DNA from: a virus
Virus record (IMG/VR): IMGVR_UViG_3300032291_001492
Span: 31,466 to 95,465 of that record
Direction: 5' to 3' (one strand)
DNA length: 64,000 nucleotides
A program made the position numbers and the translations under genes. Under the pieces are notes generated by a model. It ran no database searches. It saw only the letters and a list, made by a program, of their open reading frames with translations, and was not told the origin of the DNA. Shown one piece after another: positions 40,124-49,706 of the stretch (its first letter is position 1; each line of letters starts with the position of its first letter).

Positions 40124-41208
40124 TAATTATAGGACAAGTTTGGAACTATAATTTTGGATTGCTTCTAACACAATTAGAAGAAAATTTACCAAATGTAAAA
40201 CATATTATTTTTGATTTCTTATTAGAGAGTAGCTATATACCTTCTATTAATCAACAAGAAGCATACTATAAGATGATTGATTTGGCATATGAAAATAATA
40301 TACCAGTCACTATACTTACACCATTTGATAGAACAGCAGAACCATTATTAGATTTTTCTCAACCTAAATTTGGACGTATTAAAATGATTTATTGGGAAAC
40401 ATTTTGGTTTAAACGTACTTACGTTGTATGGACAGCACCTTATAAAATTAGAGATAACTTAGAAAAGAATCTTGATATTGAAAGATTTGATAGCAGTAGA
40501 GAATTAAATGACTTTAAATATCCCTACATTACATTAAACAATATTTCAAAACTACACCGATCATTAGTGATGGATTTACTTGCAAAACATAACTTAATTG
40601 ATGTTGGTGCAATTGCATGGAGAGATATCAATCATGCCTGTGATGAAGTTAGACATACGTTCCCTGAGGGTATGACAGATAGTATGTATTTAGGATATCC
40701 ATATGAATATTGGAAACCAAAAAGAATGATATTGGATATGAACATCAGTGAGATTTTTAACCAAGAAACTATGCCATCTGAATTTAATCAATCATTCATG
40801 CAATTGGTTACTGAATCTGATTCAGATATTACTTTCTTTACTGAAAAAACTGCCACACCTATATTGTTTAACAAACCATTTTTAGTTGCATCAAATCAAA
40901 ATTTTCACAGTAGATTGCGTAGTTTTGGATTCGTAGACTATGATGAGTTATTTGACTATTCATTTGACAGTGAACCAAACATTGCATTAAGGTATGAGGG
41001 ATTGGTTGAAAATGTAAAAAGATATGCATCCTTTGATAAACAACAATTGAAAAAGCTACATGATAGAATATTTGACAAGTTATTGTACAACAAACAACAA
41101 GCAATGAATATTGTTAATAATATTCCACCTGAAATTGCAGAAATTGTTGATTACTTAAAACATGAAAACGTTCAAGGGTATGATGGACCACTAAATATAT
41201 TTCTATGA
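40120..41208 (+). CDS. TEK-domain protein, 362 aa (tandem paralogue)
   Basis: Residues about 231-285 carry 'VTESDSDITFFTEKTATPILFNKPFLVASNQ...LRSFGFVDYDELFDYSFD', parallel to the gene before it. The N-terminal 60 residues form an alpha/beta segment (GQVWNYNFGLLLTQLEENLPN). The invariant parts across four operon proteins are TE, TEK, KPF or HPF, GF and a D-rich turn (D-x-S/Y-x-D), which suggests a shared binding site. It ends in an ATGA overlap with an SGNH-like gene. No named family was recognised. Confidence 0.5.
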   Translation: MIIIGQVWNYNFGLLLTQLEENLPNVKHIIFDFLLESSYIPSINQQEAYYKMIDLAYENNIPVTILTPFDRTAEPLLDFSQPKFGRIKMIYWETFWFKRTYVVWTAPYKIRDNLEKNLDIERFDSSRELNDFKYPYITLNNISKLHRSLVMDLLAKHNLIDVGAIAWRDINHACDEVRHTFPEGMTDSMYLGYPYEYWKPKRMILDMNISEIFNQETMPSEFNQSFMQLVTESDSDITFFTEKTATPILFNKPFLVASNQNFHSRLRSFGFVDYDELFDYSFDSEPNIALRYEGLVENVKRYASFDKQQLKKLHDRIFDKLLYNKQQAMNIVNNIPPEIAEIVDYLKHENVQGYDGPLNIFL

Positions 41209-41981
41209 ATATTGATTGGACAAAATATAAACGCTTTTTTTCTTTTGGATGCAGTTTTACTAGCTATATGTGGCCTACATGGGCTGATGTTGTTTCTAAA
41301 GAAATGCCTAACGCTGAATTCTTTAATTTGGGTGTTAGTGGTTGCGGTAATCTTTTAATTTCATTGCGAGTTGCAGAAGCAAATGCAAGATTTAAATTTA
41401 CTGATACGGATTTAATTATGGTTATGTTTACAACATACACTAGAGAAGATCGCTACATAGATGATAAATGGCTTACTGCAGGTAATATTTACCATAATGA
41501 TATTTATCCTAAACAATGGGTAAAAGAATTTTGCAATGAACGTGGTTATTTAATACGTGATGCGGCTTTGATGGAAAACACGACTCGATATTTAGAATCA
41601 TTACCCTCTGATAGTTATTGTATGTTGAGTGTTCCCTTTAGAGAAGGAGCAAATGAGTGCGATTCTCCGTATGAAAATGTAAACAGTGACATATATAATT
41701 TATATTCAGATACTTTTATTAAATTTCCACCCTCAATGTATGAACTTGAACTTAAAAATATGTGGGAACCTGACTATAAAGGTTTTGATGACGGACATCC
41801 CACTACGATTCGTTATTATAATTATTTAGAAAAAATAGGATTAACACTATCAGAAAGTACAAAACAGTTTGCATTAGATGCAACACAAATATTAGTAGAA
41901 TCAAAAAGCAGAGCCATACTGCCTATAATGTTTCCTGAACAAGATAATAATATCTCAAAAGCATGTAAATTAATGTTTTAA
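41205..41981 (+). CDS. SGNH-hydrolase-like protein, 258 aa
   Basis: The start, RFFSFGCSFTSYMWPTWADV, places a Ser in the GCSxT context. It continues with FFNLGVSGCGNLLI (block II-like) and LIMVMFTTYTRED (the position of the GxN block, altered here). The C-terminal DDGHPTTIRYYNYL resembles block V with its His. It is related in layout to the proteins at 36381 and 47352. A glycan or lipid esterase or acyltransferase role is inferred, and the weak block III leaves activity uncertain. Six nucleotides separate its stop from the next start. Confidence 0.55.
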   Translation: MNIDWTKYKRFFSFGCSFTSYMWPTWADVVSKEMPNAEFFNLGVSGCGNLLISLRVAEANARFKFTDTDLIMVMFTTYTREDRYIDDKWLTAGNIYHNDIYPKQWVKEFCNERGYLIRDAALMENTTRYLESLPSDSYCMLSVPFREGANECDSPYENVNSDIYNLYSDTFIKFPPSMYELELKNMWEPDYKGFDDGHPTTIRYYNYLEKIGLTLSESTKQFALDATQILVESKSRAILPIMFPEQDNNISKACKLMF

Positions 41982-41987
41982 AGGAAT

Positions 41988-43184
41988 ATGATGAAAAAAG
42001 TAGCAATGATAGGTGTTGGTAAATTAGGACAAGATTGTGCTGAGGTTATGGCTGATGCGGGTAACGATGTAGTTGGGTATGATATAGAATATAGACTACC
42101 TATGTTTCCTATGAAAGAGACTATAGAAGAAGCAGTAAAAGATAGAGATATTATCTTTATCGCGGCACCAACACCTCACGATCCTATCTATGGTGGCGAA
42201 ACCCCGACAAGTCATTTACCTAATAAGGATTTTGATTATACAATAGTTAAAGATATTTTAGAAGAAGTTAATAAACACGTTAATAAAAGTCAATTAGTTG
42301 TCCTCATCAGTACCGTATTACCCGGAACAGTTCGCTCTTTACTTGAACCCTGTATCACTAACGCAAGGTTCATTTATAATCCTTATTTGATTGCAATGGG
42401 CACTATTAAGTGGGACATGGTCAATCCTGAAATGATAATTATTGGTACACAAGATGGTAGTATTACTGGTGATGCTAGTGAACTAATTGACTTTTATAAA
42501 GTGTTTATGAAAAATGATCCTCGCTATGAAGTAGGCACGTGGGATGAAGCAGAAGCAATTAAAATTTTCTATAATACATTTATAAGTACCAAACTTGCAT
42601 TAGTTAATATGATACAAGATGTAGCAGAAACTAATGGTAATATGAACGTTGATGTAGTCACGCAAGCACTAGCAAAATCAACACATCGTATCATGGGTCC
42701 TGCATATATGAAAGCAGGACTGGGTGATGCAGGTGCATGTCACCCTAGAGATAACATCGCACTGAGATATCTTGCTGAACGATTAGATTTAGGTTATGAT
42801 TTGTTTGATAGCATTATGACCGCTAGAGAAAAACAAGCCGAGCGTATGGCACAAAAGTGTTTGCAGTATGGCAAGAATATTACAATAATCGGTAAGGCAT
42901 ACAAGCCAGGTGTTCCTTATATAAACGGTAGTGCTAGTATGCTTGTAGGTCACTATATTCAAAAACATGGCGGCACCGTTCATTACTATGATTTAAATAC
43001 AGGCGATAATGAATTACGTGAAGATTGGACTCATGTATACTTAATTGGATATTGGGAGGAATGGGTAAACAGAATTTCATTACAAAATTCAGGGTGTGTT
43101 TTAATTGATCCATGGAGAATAGCAGAACACAGACACCACACTGGTGAAATTGTTTATTACGGTAACACTAGAAAGAAAAAATGA
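41988..43184 (+). CDS. UDP-glucose/GDP-mannose dehydrogenase family protein, 398 aa
   Basis: The N-terminal GVGKLGQDCAEV is a GxGxxG NAD-binding site. IFIAAPTPHDP corresponds to the family 'VxTPxxxx' segment, and VVLISTVLPGTVR to the 'STVxPGTT' segment. GACHPRDN with Cys251 matches the 'GGxCLPKD' catalytic loop. Enzymes of this family oxidise C6 of a nucleotide sugar to the uronic acid in two NAD-dependent steps. The length is a little short but complete, with the third domain (IIGKAYKPGVPYINGSAS) present. It would make an acidic sugar for the modification pathway. An ATGA overlap joins it to the next gene. Confidence 0.8.
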   Translation: MMKKVAMIGVGKLGQDCAEVMADAGNDVVGYDIEYRLPMFPMKETIEEAVKDRDIIFIAAPTPHDPIYGGETPTSHLPNKDFDYTIVKDILEEVNKHVNKSQLVVLISTVLPGTVRSLLEPCITNARFIYNPYLIAMGTIKWDMVNPEMIIIGTQDGSITGDASELIDFYKVFMKNDPRYEVGTWDEAEAIKIFYNTFISTKLALVNMIQDVAETNGNMNVDVVTQALAKSTHRIMGPAYMKAGLGDAGACHPRDNIALRYLAERLDLGYDLFDSIMTAREKQAERMAQKCLQYGKNITIIGKAYKPGVPYINGSASMLVGHYIQKHGGTVHYYDLNTGDNELREDWTHVYLIGYWEEWVNRISLQNSGCVLIDPWRIAEHRHHTGEIVYYGNTRKKK

Positions 43185-45067
43185 GAATTCCGCAAGAAAT
43201 AATGGCTCGGCAAATGTTTATTGCCTTTCCAGAACTTAAAAAATATGCTGATCAAATGTATTTTATTGATGCAACTATCAATAAGAGAGAAGTGTTTTTA
43301 ACTAGAGATACAAACACTATTGTTGAAGAAATAACAGAAGCATATAAACAAGGTCGTTCTAAGTTTGTTTTTTTTATGTTTACTGAAGCAGTATTGGCAC
43401 ATATAATTTTTAAAATACATAGAATAGCTGAAATATTTAGAGGGGCCATTCCTTCTGAAAATTTTATATATCTTTCAGGTGCAATAAACGGAGAAGAAGC
43501 ATATGAAAACGTAGCACAGACATATAATTTTCCATGTAGAATAACCACACTATCTGCATCAATGTTTCATTTTTATCTATTAGAAACAATAACAAATTAC
43601 AATATTGATTATTCAGTTGATATTAACCCAAAACTTAAAAAATTTCTGTGTTTCAATAAGCTAGAAAGAGAACAACGACTGCGGTTAATTGAACGTATGT
43701 TAGAAAATAAATTTGTAGAGTTGGGTTATTATTCATTTGAATCAGGAGATAGTGCAAACTTTTCTAAGTTTATAGATTCCTTAGTACAAGAAAAGTTTCC
43801 TAATATAAAAAAACATAAGGATACGTTTCCATTACGATTAAATATTAATCCAAATAGAACTAATCCTGTTAATGTTATTCCGGATGATATGGAATATTTT
43901 AAAAACAGTTATTTTAGTATTGTAAATGAAACAATATTCTACGGAGCTCTTAGTACTGAAAGTAATCCACTATTTCATCAACTCAGTGCAGAGTATTCAA
44001 GTGTATTCATTTCAGAAAAAACATATAAATGTTTGGCAGTGAAGCATCCTTTTGTTATTTTTGGAAGACCGGGTATTATTAAAGGACTACACAAATTAGG
44101 ATTCAAAACATTTAGTCCTTATTTTGATGAATCGTATGATGATATAATAGACGATGATGAAAGATTTGACGCTATCTTTAATGAAATAACCAGATTAATT
44201 CATTTGAGTGATGATGAATGGATAGAGATATTAAAAAATATACAGCCAATTCTTGAACATAATCATTCACTATTTTTTAATAGCACTAAGTTCGGAGTAA
44301 CTAAAGATGCAGAAAGATTTTTTAAAGACAATAACAAAGAACAATCTTTATTATTTGATAAAGTCATACAAAATTGTGACACCTTAGAATTAATGCCTTT
44401 ACCTAAAAACCCAGATTGGACATTGCAGAATAAAACATTAAAGAGCGGAATCGAAATACAATTTCCTACTCATTTGGATGGCGGTGGCATTGAAATGGTT
44501 GATGATTTAATTAGTGCAATTAAAAAAACAGGAAAACCATTTTATAATAGAGCATGTGAATGGTGTGCTGGATTTGGGGTATTAGGGTTTGAAGTATTAG
44601 GATTGGGTTTATCAAAACATATTGTATTCACTGATTACTATCATGTAGCAATTGATACCTGTTTAGAAAATGCTAGAAAAAATCATCTAATTAATAATGT
44701 TTCAGGACACGTATCAGGAACTATCAACGGCATACCTAATATAGAAAAATGGGATTTAGTCGTAAGCAATCCTCCGCATGTGTATGATAAAGAATATTTT
44801 TTAGAACACATCCCGGGAGGAAGAGAACAAAATCATAATTTAGATAATACTTGCCGATTAACAGTAGATCAAAATTTTGGTATACATAAAGAATTTTTTA
44901 AAAATATAAAAGAAAAGTTAACTACTGATGCAGATGTATATCTAATTGAAGCCGTAACTCCCGACTGTTTCATAGAATGGGCAGAACAGGGGGGATTGTA
45001 CTTACATAGTAGACATCCTGTAAGTTTTTTACCACACGGCGGAATATTGCATTTTAAAGTAAAGTAA
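43181..45067 (+). CDS. TEK-domain/methyltransferase fusion protein, 628 aa
   Basis: Residues about 145-370 carry the operon's TEK-type domain (FLCFNKLEREQRL, IVNETIFYG, FISEKTYKCLAVKHPFVIFG, LGFKTFSPYFDESYDD). Residues about 440-625 are a class I methyltransferase. EWCAGFGVLGFEVLGLG is the SAM motif I, VFTDYYHVAIDTCLENA is motif II, and VVSNPPHVYD (NPPH near residue 530) is the NPPY-type catalytic motif of PrmC/HemK-like N-methyltransferases. The fusion suggests that both activities act on one substrate, possibly a protein Gln or a sugar amine. It is the last gene before a small promoter-bearing gap. Confidence 0.7.
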   Translation: MRIPQEIMARQMFIAFPELKKYADQMYFIDATINKREVFLTRDTNTIVEEITEAYKQGRSKFVFFMFTEAVLAHIIFKIHRIAEIFRGAIPSENFIYLSGAINGEEAYENVAQTYNFPCRITTLSASMFHFYLLETITNYNIDYSVDINPKLKKFLCFNKLEREQRLRLIERMLENKFVELGYYSFESGDSANFSKFIDSLVQEKFPNIKKHKDTFPLRLNINPNRTNPVNVIPDDMEYFKNSYFSIVNETIFYGALSTESNPLFHQLSAEYSSVFISEKTYKCLAVKHPFVIFGRPGIIKGLHKLGFKTFSPYFDESYDDIIDDDERFDAIFNEITRLIHLSDDEWIEILKNIQPILEHNHSLFFNSTKFGVTKDAERFFKDNNKEQSLLFDKVIQNCDTLELMPLPKNPDWTLQNKTLKSGIEIQFPTHLDGGGIEMVDDLISAIKKTGKPFYNRACEWCAGFGVLGFEVLGLGLSKHIVFTDYYHVAIDTCLENARKNHLINNVSGHVSGTINGIPNIEKWDLVVSNPPHVYDKEYFLEHIPGGREQNHNLDNTCRLTVDQNFGIHKEFFKNIKEKLTTDADVYLIEAVTPDCFIEWAEQGGLYLHSRHPVSFLPHGGILHFKVK

Positions 45068-45090
45068 ATTATTGGGTAATATCTTATATT

Positions 45091-45098
45091 ATTAAATA
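45091..45098 (+). promoter_or_regulatory. Late-type promoter octamer ATTAAATA
   Basis: ATTAAATA lies in the 35-bp gap between the fusion gene and the next radical SAM gene. Only 4 nt separate it from the ATG at 45103, and no Shine-Dalgarno is present. It may start a second transcript of the operon. Confidence 0.45.
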
Positions 45099-45102
45099 CA
45101 GT

Positions 45103-47355
45103 ATGGACTTTACACTAAGACACCTAGCTGTTGATAAGCTAGAAGCAAAAGAAAAACCAACTGAGGATATTGCCGACGCACGCCATCGTAGTATGATGGA
45201 AGCTATTGCGCCATATGCAAAAACAACAGTTCAAAAGAATTTAACTCCCATATATGTAGATTACAAAACACGTAATACCAAATTAGTTCTAGTATTATGT
45301 CCTGAATGGAGTCCCTACATGCCACCTTTTAGTTTAGCAAGATTAAGTGGTGTTGCTAAGAGTGCAGGGTATGAAACGCACATTATGGATTTAAATGTAC
45401 GTGCATATAATGAATACAAAAATGATTGGAGACCTAATCAAAAATTACCATTTAGATTGTGGGATCCCAGTTCTAGTTGGCATTGGTTAGGTGATACATA
45501 TCTTAACGATATTCATCCTGTATTAGAACCTATTCTTAGTAAAGCAGTAGATGATATTGTTGCATTAAATCCAGAAGTAGTTGGATTTAGCATATATTAT
45601 ATTAGTGAAGAACCTAGTAAATGGATGTGCCGTGAATTGAAGCGCAGACTACCTAATGTAAAGATTGCAGTAGGTGGTCCTAACGTACATAAGTCATGGT
45701 TTAAAATTGAAGATTACTATGACTACGTTGTTGTGGGTGAAGGTGAAGCCAATCTACTTGTCTTGTTAGATGAAGTAGAAAATAAAATTAGAAATGATGC
45801 CCCAAAAATATTAAATCAACCAGAAGAAGAACGTATTAATATCAATGGCTTACCTATGCCAGACTATGAATCTATTGATTTTAGTCAATATGAATTACCC
45901 AATGGGGTTAACACTGAAATTAGTAGAGGATGTACAGCTAAATGTACTTTTTGCGAAGAAACACATTTTTGGAAATATCGTCAGCGCCAATCAGTTGATT
46001 TAATTTCTGAAATCGAATGGTTGTATTATAATAAAGGCACAGATGTTATTTGGTTTATTGATAGTTTAGTGAATGGAAATTTAAAAGAACTACGTGCATT
46101 TGTTAAGGCTGTAGCTGCTAAAGGATTAGAGATTAAATGGACTGGCTATGCACGTTGCGATGGACGTATGGATTTAGAATACTTTAAAGACCTTAAAGCA
46201 GGTGGTTGCATTATGTTTAATTATGGCATTGAGTCAGGTAGCCAAAAAGTACTAGATGATATGGCTAAGGGTGTAACTATTGCTGAAATGGAACAAAACT
46301 TTCGTGATGGTAAAGAAGTAGGTATATGGGCCGCTACAAACTGGATTGTTGGTTTCCCCACAGAAGATTATCAAGACTATGCTGACAGTATGACATTATT
46401 ATGGCGTATGCGTAATATGAATATTAATAATGCAGGTCTTGGCGTAGGCTATGGATTGGGACCAGAAACCATTGTAGGTCAGAACCCGCATAAATTTAAT
46501 ATCAGTTGGCACAAGTATCAAGGTCATTGGATTACTAATGATTTTAAAATAGGTGGCACACATGTTATGACACGTGTAAAAACATTCCACATGTTTGCTG
46601 ATTTTTTACAAGGATGTAGTGATGTTCCTATTGGATATCCTGTTAGAGTTAATTTAGCAAAAGAACACTATAAAATAAAATTAAATAACCCAACTTGTAT
46701 TAAAGAAATCGAATATGAAAAGTTCGATTACAATATAATTAAAGCAAACATTAATCCATTTGCTGATTCACTAGTAAATGAAATGTGGCCATTCTTTAGA
46801 ATGTTATGGAAAACTCGCGGTGGATATGAAGCCGAGGTTTATTTTAATCCTGAAATTGACTTAAAAGAATTTGGAACTCAGTATGGTCCAGGAATGTATA
46901 ACGCTGTTTATAAGTTTAAAATTACTGATGATGGTAAGTGGGAAGCAGATTTTGATATTAAATTTGATCAAATAGATAATCCTTTTGATGATAGATTGCC
47001 CCCTCCAGAAGGACGCAAAGGCCCGTTCTATGCACAAGACTATAGCAGATTGCAAAGTAATACAACTAAACGTGCTAGAAAATTAGCAAAGCCTACGTGG
47101 AGCACTGAAGAAGGTCGCAGTGGGCAAGATTTTACTGATTTGTTAAATGAAGAAAAATTATTAAATGAAACAATAGACTTTACATTCAAACTGCATTGGA
47201 TCGAATCAGGTGATTGGGGCAATTATGCTGATTACGAAATTAAAGTATCTGATACTAAACGTGATATTATTCCTGAAAAAGAAGCAATGCATGTTCCTAA
47301 AGTGACTACTATTGATGTTTCACAAATTAAACGTAGACCGGTATTTCCTATATGA
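45103..47355 (+). CDS. B12-binding-type radical SAM protein, 750 aa
   Basis: Residues about 65-240 form a cobalamin-binding-like domain (LVLCPEWSPYMPPFSLARL, VGFSIYYISEEPS, VKIAVGGPNVHKSW, VVVGEGEANLLVLL). The core motif is C277-x3-C281-x2-C284 (GCTAKCTFC), followed by VIWFIDSLVNGN and a NWIVGFPTEDYQDY strand. These two-domain enzymes include methyltransferases and enzymes of sugar or lipid biosynthesis. The C-terminal 230 residues form a separate, unrecognised domain with many aromatic residues (FKLHWIESGDWGNYADYEI). It has no ribosome site and sits 4 nt behind a promoter octamer. ATGA overlap with the next gene. Confidence 0.8.
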   Translation: MDFTLRHLAVDKLEAKEKPTEDIADARHRSMMEAIAPYAKTTVQKNLTPIYVDYKTRNTKLVLVLCPEWSPYMPPFSLARLSGVAKSAGYETHIMDLNVRAYNEYKNDWRPNQKLPFRLWDPSSSWHWLGDTYLNDIHPVLEPILSKAVDDIVALNPEVVGFSIYYISEEPSKWMCRELKRRLPNVKIAVGGPNVHKSWFKIEDYYDYVVVGEGEANLLVLLDEVENKIRNDAPKILNQPEEERININGLPMPDYESIDFSQYELPNGVNTEISRGCTAKCTFCEETHFWKYRQRQSVDLISEIEWLYYNKGTDVIWFIDSLVNGNLKELRAFVKAVAAKGLEIKWTGYARCDGRMDLEYFKDLKAGGCIMFNYGIESGSQKVLDDMAKGVTIAEMEQNFRDGKEVGIWAATNWIVGFPTEDYQDYADSMTLLWRMRNMNINNAGLGVGYGLGPETIVGQNPHKFNISWHKYQGHWITNDFKIGGTHVMTRVKTFHMFADFLQGCSDVPIGYPVRVNLAKEHYKIKLNNPTCIKEIEYEKFDYNIIKANINPFADSLVNEMWPFFRMLWKTRGGYEAEVYFNPEIDLKEFGTQYGPGMYNAVYKFKITDDGKWEADFDIKFDQIDNPFDDRLPPPEGRKGPFYAQDYSRLQSNTTKRARKLAKPTWSTEEGRSGQDFTDLLNEEKLLNETIDFTFKLHWIESGDWGNYADYEIKVSDTKRDIIPEKEAMHVPKVTTIDVSQIKRRPVFPI

Positions 47356-48119
47356 CAAATAAAGAAAAAATTATGTTGGTTGCTGGATGCAGCCACACCT
47401 CAGGATCAGAAATAAACGGTCTAGAAGATAGTGTATACAATAGACAGAAATCTTATGGCAATCAATTAGCATATATGATGGGTTACACACCTGTTAATAT
47501 AGCAGAACCCGGCTCTACAAACCCTACAATTGCCCGTAGTATATTACAATGGTTTAGTGAAAAGTACAATCCTTTTAGTATGGAAGTATATGTAGTAGTA
47601 GGGTGGACAGAAAGTACACGTATGGAAGTTCCATTTCATCGTCCGTGTCATTATAATCATCATTGTCCATTTGGTGATTATTATGCAAATACTAGCACAA
47701 ACTTTCTACGTATTAATATGGGTTGGGCTGGTAGCGATAACGAAGAAAAACAATTAATACCTGACTATCATAGATTTATGGCACAAAACGAAAAATATTT
47801 GGAAATTGTTAGTGCTAATGCAATACTACAAATTCAATATTTTTTACAATCAAAGGATGTTGATTATATAATGTGCAATGTCATGCATATGTTTACTGAA
47901 AAAGATAAACATACAAAATTCTACACGGATCAAATAGATACATCTAAATACTTCAACATGTTGGATAATGATCAATCTTTTTATCCCAAATATAAAAATT
48001 TAGGTTACACTAATCCCAAAGCCAAATATTGGCATCACAATGAAATTCCACACGCATTACATGCAGAAGAATTATACAAATTTATAGAGAGTGAAAATGT
48101 TTTTAATCAGATGGTTTAA
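47352..48119 (+). CDS. SGNH-hydrolase-like protein, 255 aa
   Basis: The opening IMLVAGCSHTSGSEINGL has the Ser-bearing GCSxT motif, and NIAEPGSTNPTIARSI is block II-like. VYVVVGWTESTR takes the block III place, with GWTES in place of GxN. The C-terminal IPHALHAEELYKFI offers a His for the catalytic pair but lacks a clear DxxH. It is the third SGNH-like protein of the operon. It is coupled to the preceding radical SAM gene and contains the start of a small basic gene in another frame at its 3' end. Confidence 0.55.
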   Translation: MTNKEKIMLVAGCSHTSGSEINGLEDSVYNRQKSYGNQLAYMMGYTPVNIAEPGSTNPTIARSILQWFSEKYNPFSMEVYVVVGWTESTRMEVPFHRPCHYNHHCPFGDYYANTSTNFLRINMGWAGSDNEEKQLIPDYHRFMAQNEKYLEIVSANAILQIQYFLQSKDVDYIMCNVMHMFTEKDKHTKFYTDQIDTSKYFNMLDNDQSFYPKYKNLGYTNPKAKYWHHNEIPHALHAEELYKFIESENVFNQMV

Positions 48120-48195
48120 AAATTTAGTCAGAGAATACAAATATCGTAAGCGTATCAAAGAATTGCGAAAGCGTGATCCGTTCATTTATAAGTAA
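48097..48195 (+). CDS. Small basic protein, 32 aa
   Basis: This short frame overlaps the end of the SGNH-like gene by 23 nt and stops 3 nt before the carbamoyltransferase start. It encodes a hydrophobic N-terminus (MFLIRWFKNLV) and a strongly basic helix ending ELRKRDPFIYK. Similar tiny 'RKRxKELRKRDPFIYK' proteins are, from memory, found in other marine phages, which supports translation. It could bind membranes or nucleic acid. It is too short for a confident family call. Confidence 0.5.
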   Translation: MFLIRWFKNLVREYKYRKRIKELRKRDPFIYK

Positions 48196-48198
48196 TCT

Positions 48199-49698
48199 AT
48201 GGAATATATAGGAATTAGCGCAGGTTTCCATGATGCCGCTATGGCAGTTGTTAATGACCACGGAGATATTTTATTTGCAAGTCATAGTGAACGTTATTGT
48301 GGAGATAAGCACACTAAACATCTAAACATGTCAATTGTTAAAGATGCATTAACTCATGTAAAAGACAGACAAAACACAGAGATTCATTATTATGAACGTC
48401 CGTGGATGAAGTATCTACGTCAACTACGTGCAGGTGAACCTACAAGTATTGCTAATATATCTGCAAAAAATATTATTGGTGAAGGCTTATTATATCAGTT
48501 ACAAGATGGTCGTGGTAACAAAGTTTACACACACAATCATCACTTGAGTCATGCGGCTGCTGGCTTTCAAACAAGTTCGTTTAATGATGCTACTGTAGTG
48601 GTAGTTGACGCTATTGGTGAGTTTGATACTATTACTATTTGGGATGCATGTTATGACAAAGATGGTATAGCCCGTTATAAAAAGATTTTTAGTAAGAAAT
48701 ATCCCAACTCAGTTGGACTATTCTATAGTGCAATGACAGACAAAGTTGGTCTGCGTCCTATGGATGAAGAATACATTCTCATGGGAATGGCAGCGTACGG
48801 TGAGCCTAAATATATGCAAGAAATGATGGATGAATATATTCACAGTCTCAAAGATTTTGAATTCAAACAGAATCTTCATATAGGTGCATCACCTAATTTC
48901 TTACCTAATGCTAATGATATGGATATTGCATGTTCTGCACAACATATGGTAGAATTTTTTGTTAAACAAATCATGGGTAAAGCTAGATTGATAGGTAAGA
49001 GTCGTAACTTAGTATACGGAGGTGGTGTAGCACTTAACTGTTTAGCTAATAGATTGTTAGGAGATTATTTTGAGAATATTTGGATTATGCCTAATCCTGG
49101 CGACGCCGGTAGTAGTCTCGGGGCTTGCGCTCTTGGCTATGGGAGAAAACTTAACTGGACTAATGCTTATCTCGGTCATAATATACACGGTAATTATCCT
49201 GTTAACAGGTTACTTGATGAATTACTTACTGGCAAGATTGTGGGAGTGGCATCCGGACGTGCCGAATTTGGCCCACGTGCCTTGGGTAACCGTTCGCTCT
49301 TGGCGGATCCAAGAGGAAATGAAATCAAAGATAAAGTAAATGAAATTAAACGTAGACAAAAATTCAGACCATTCGCCCCAGTTATTTTGGAGGAACTGGC
49401 TGATATGTACTTTGATATGCCTAATGGCTGGAGTAATAATAGGTATATGCAGTCAGTCGCTCGTTGTAGGCATCCTGAGTTATTTCCTGCTATCGTTCAT
49501 GCTGACGGCACTAGTCGTGTACAAACTGTACCGAAAGATGGAAGTGGAATCAGAGAACTACTAGAGAAATGGTATGTAATGACTGAATGCCCGATGTTAT
49601 TAAACACTAGTCTTAACATACGTGGTGAGCCTATGGTTAATGATAGAAGTGATGCGGATCGATTTGAAAAACTGTATGGCATAAAAGTATTATCATAA
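48199..49698 (+). CDS. NodU/CmcH-family O-carbamoyltransferase, 499 aa
   Basis: The N-terminal half is a Kae1-like ASKHA fold: YIGISAGFHDAAMAVV, then THNHHLSHAAAGF with metal/carbamoyl-adenylate His residues (about 111-121), then VVVVDAIGEFDT. The middle has LMGMAAYGEPKY and VYGGGVALNCLANR. The C-terminal part is the YrdC-like/carbamoyl-transfer region, GRAEFGPRALGNRSLLADPR and MLLNTSLNIRGEPMV. The enzymes use carbamoyl phosphate and ATP to carbamoylate hydroxyls of sugars or antibiotics. This would decorate the glycan built by the operon. Length is slightly below typical members (about 550-580), with all core motifs present. Confidence 0.85.
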   Translation: MEYIGISAGFHDAAMAVVNDHGDILFASHSERYCGDKHTKHLNMSIVKDALTHVKDRQNTEIHYYERPWMKYLRQLRAGEPTSIANISAKNIIGEGLLYQLQDGRGNKVYTHNHHLSHAAAGFQTSSFNDATVVVVDAIGEFDTITIWDACYDKDGIARYKKIFSKKYPNSVGLFYSAMTDKVGLRPMDEEYILMGMAAYGEPKYMQEMMDEYIHSLKDFEFKQNLHIGASPNFLPNANDMDIACSAQHMVEFFVKQIMGKARLIGKSRNLVYGGGVALNCLANRLLGDYFENIWIMPNPGDAGSSLGACALGYGRKLNWTNAYLGHNIHGNYPVNRLLDELLTGKIVGVASGRAEFGPRALGNRSLLADPRGNEIKDKVNEIKRRQKFRPFAPVILEELADMYFDMPNGWSNNRYMQSVARCRHPELFPAIVHADGTSRVQTVPKDGSGIRELLEKWYVMTECPMLLNTSLNIRGEPMVNDRSDADRFEKLYGIKVLS

Positions 49699-49706
49699 GT
49701 AGATAC

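Noticed and set aside
49070-49564. Two hydrophobic + strand ORFs (89 and 74 codons) in another frame of the carbamoyltransferase gene
   Set aside because: They lie fully inside a gene whose protein motifs run through in the main frame, and neither has a convincing start. The hydrophobic look arises from the shifted frame.
49698-49705. AGTAGATA as a late-type promoter before the repeat protein
   Set aside because: It deviates in the TAAATA core and leaves only 1 nt before the ATG; the gene can be read from the preceding transcript.
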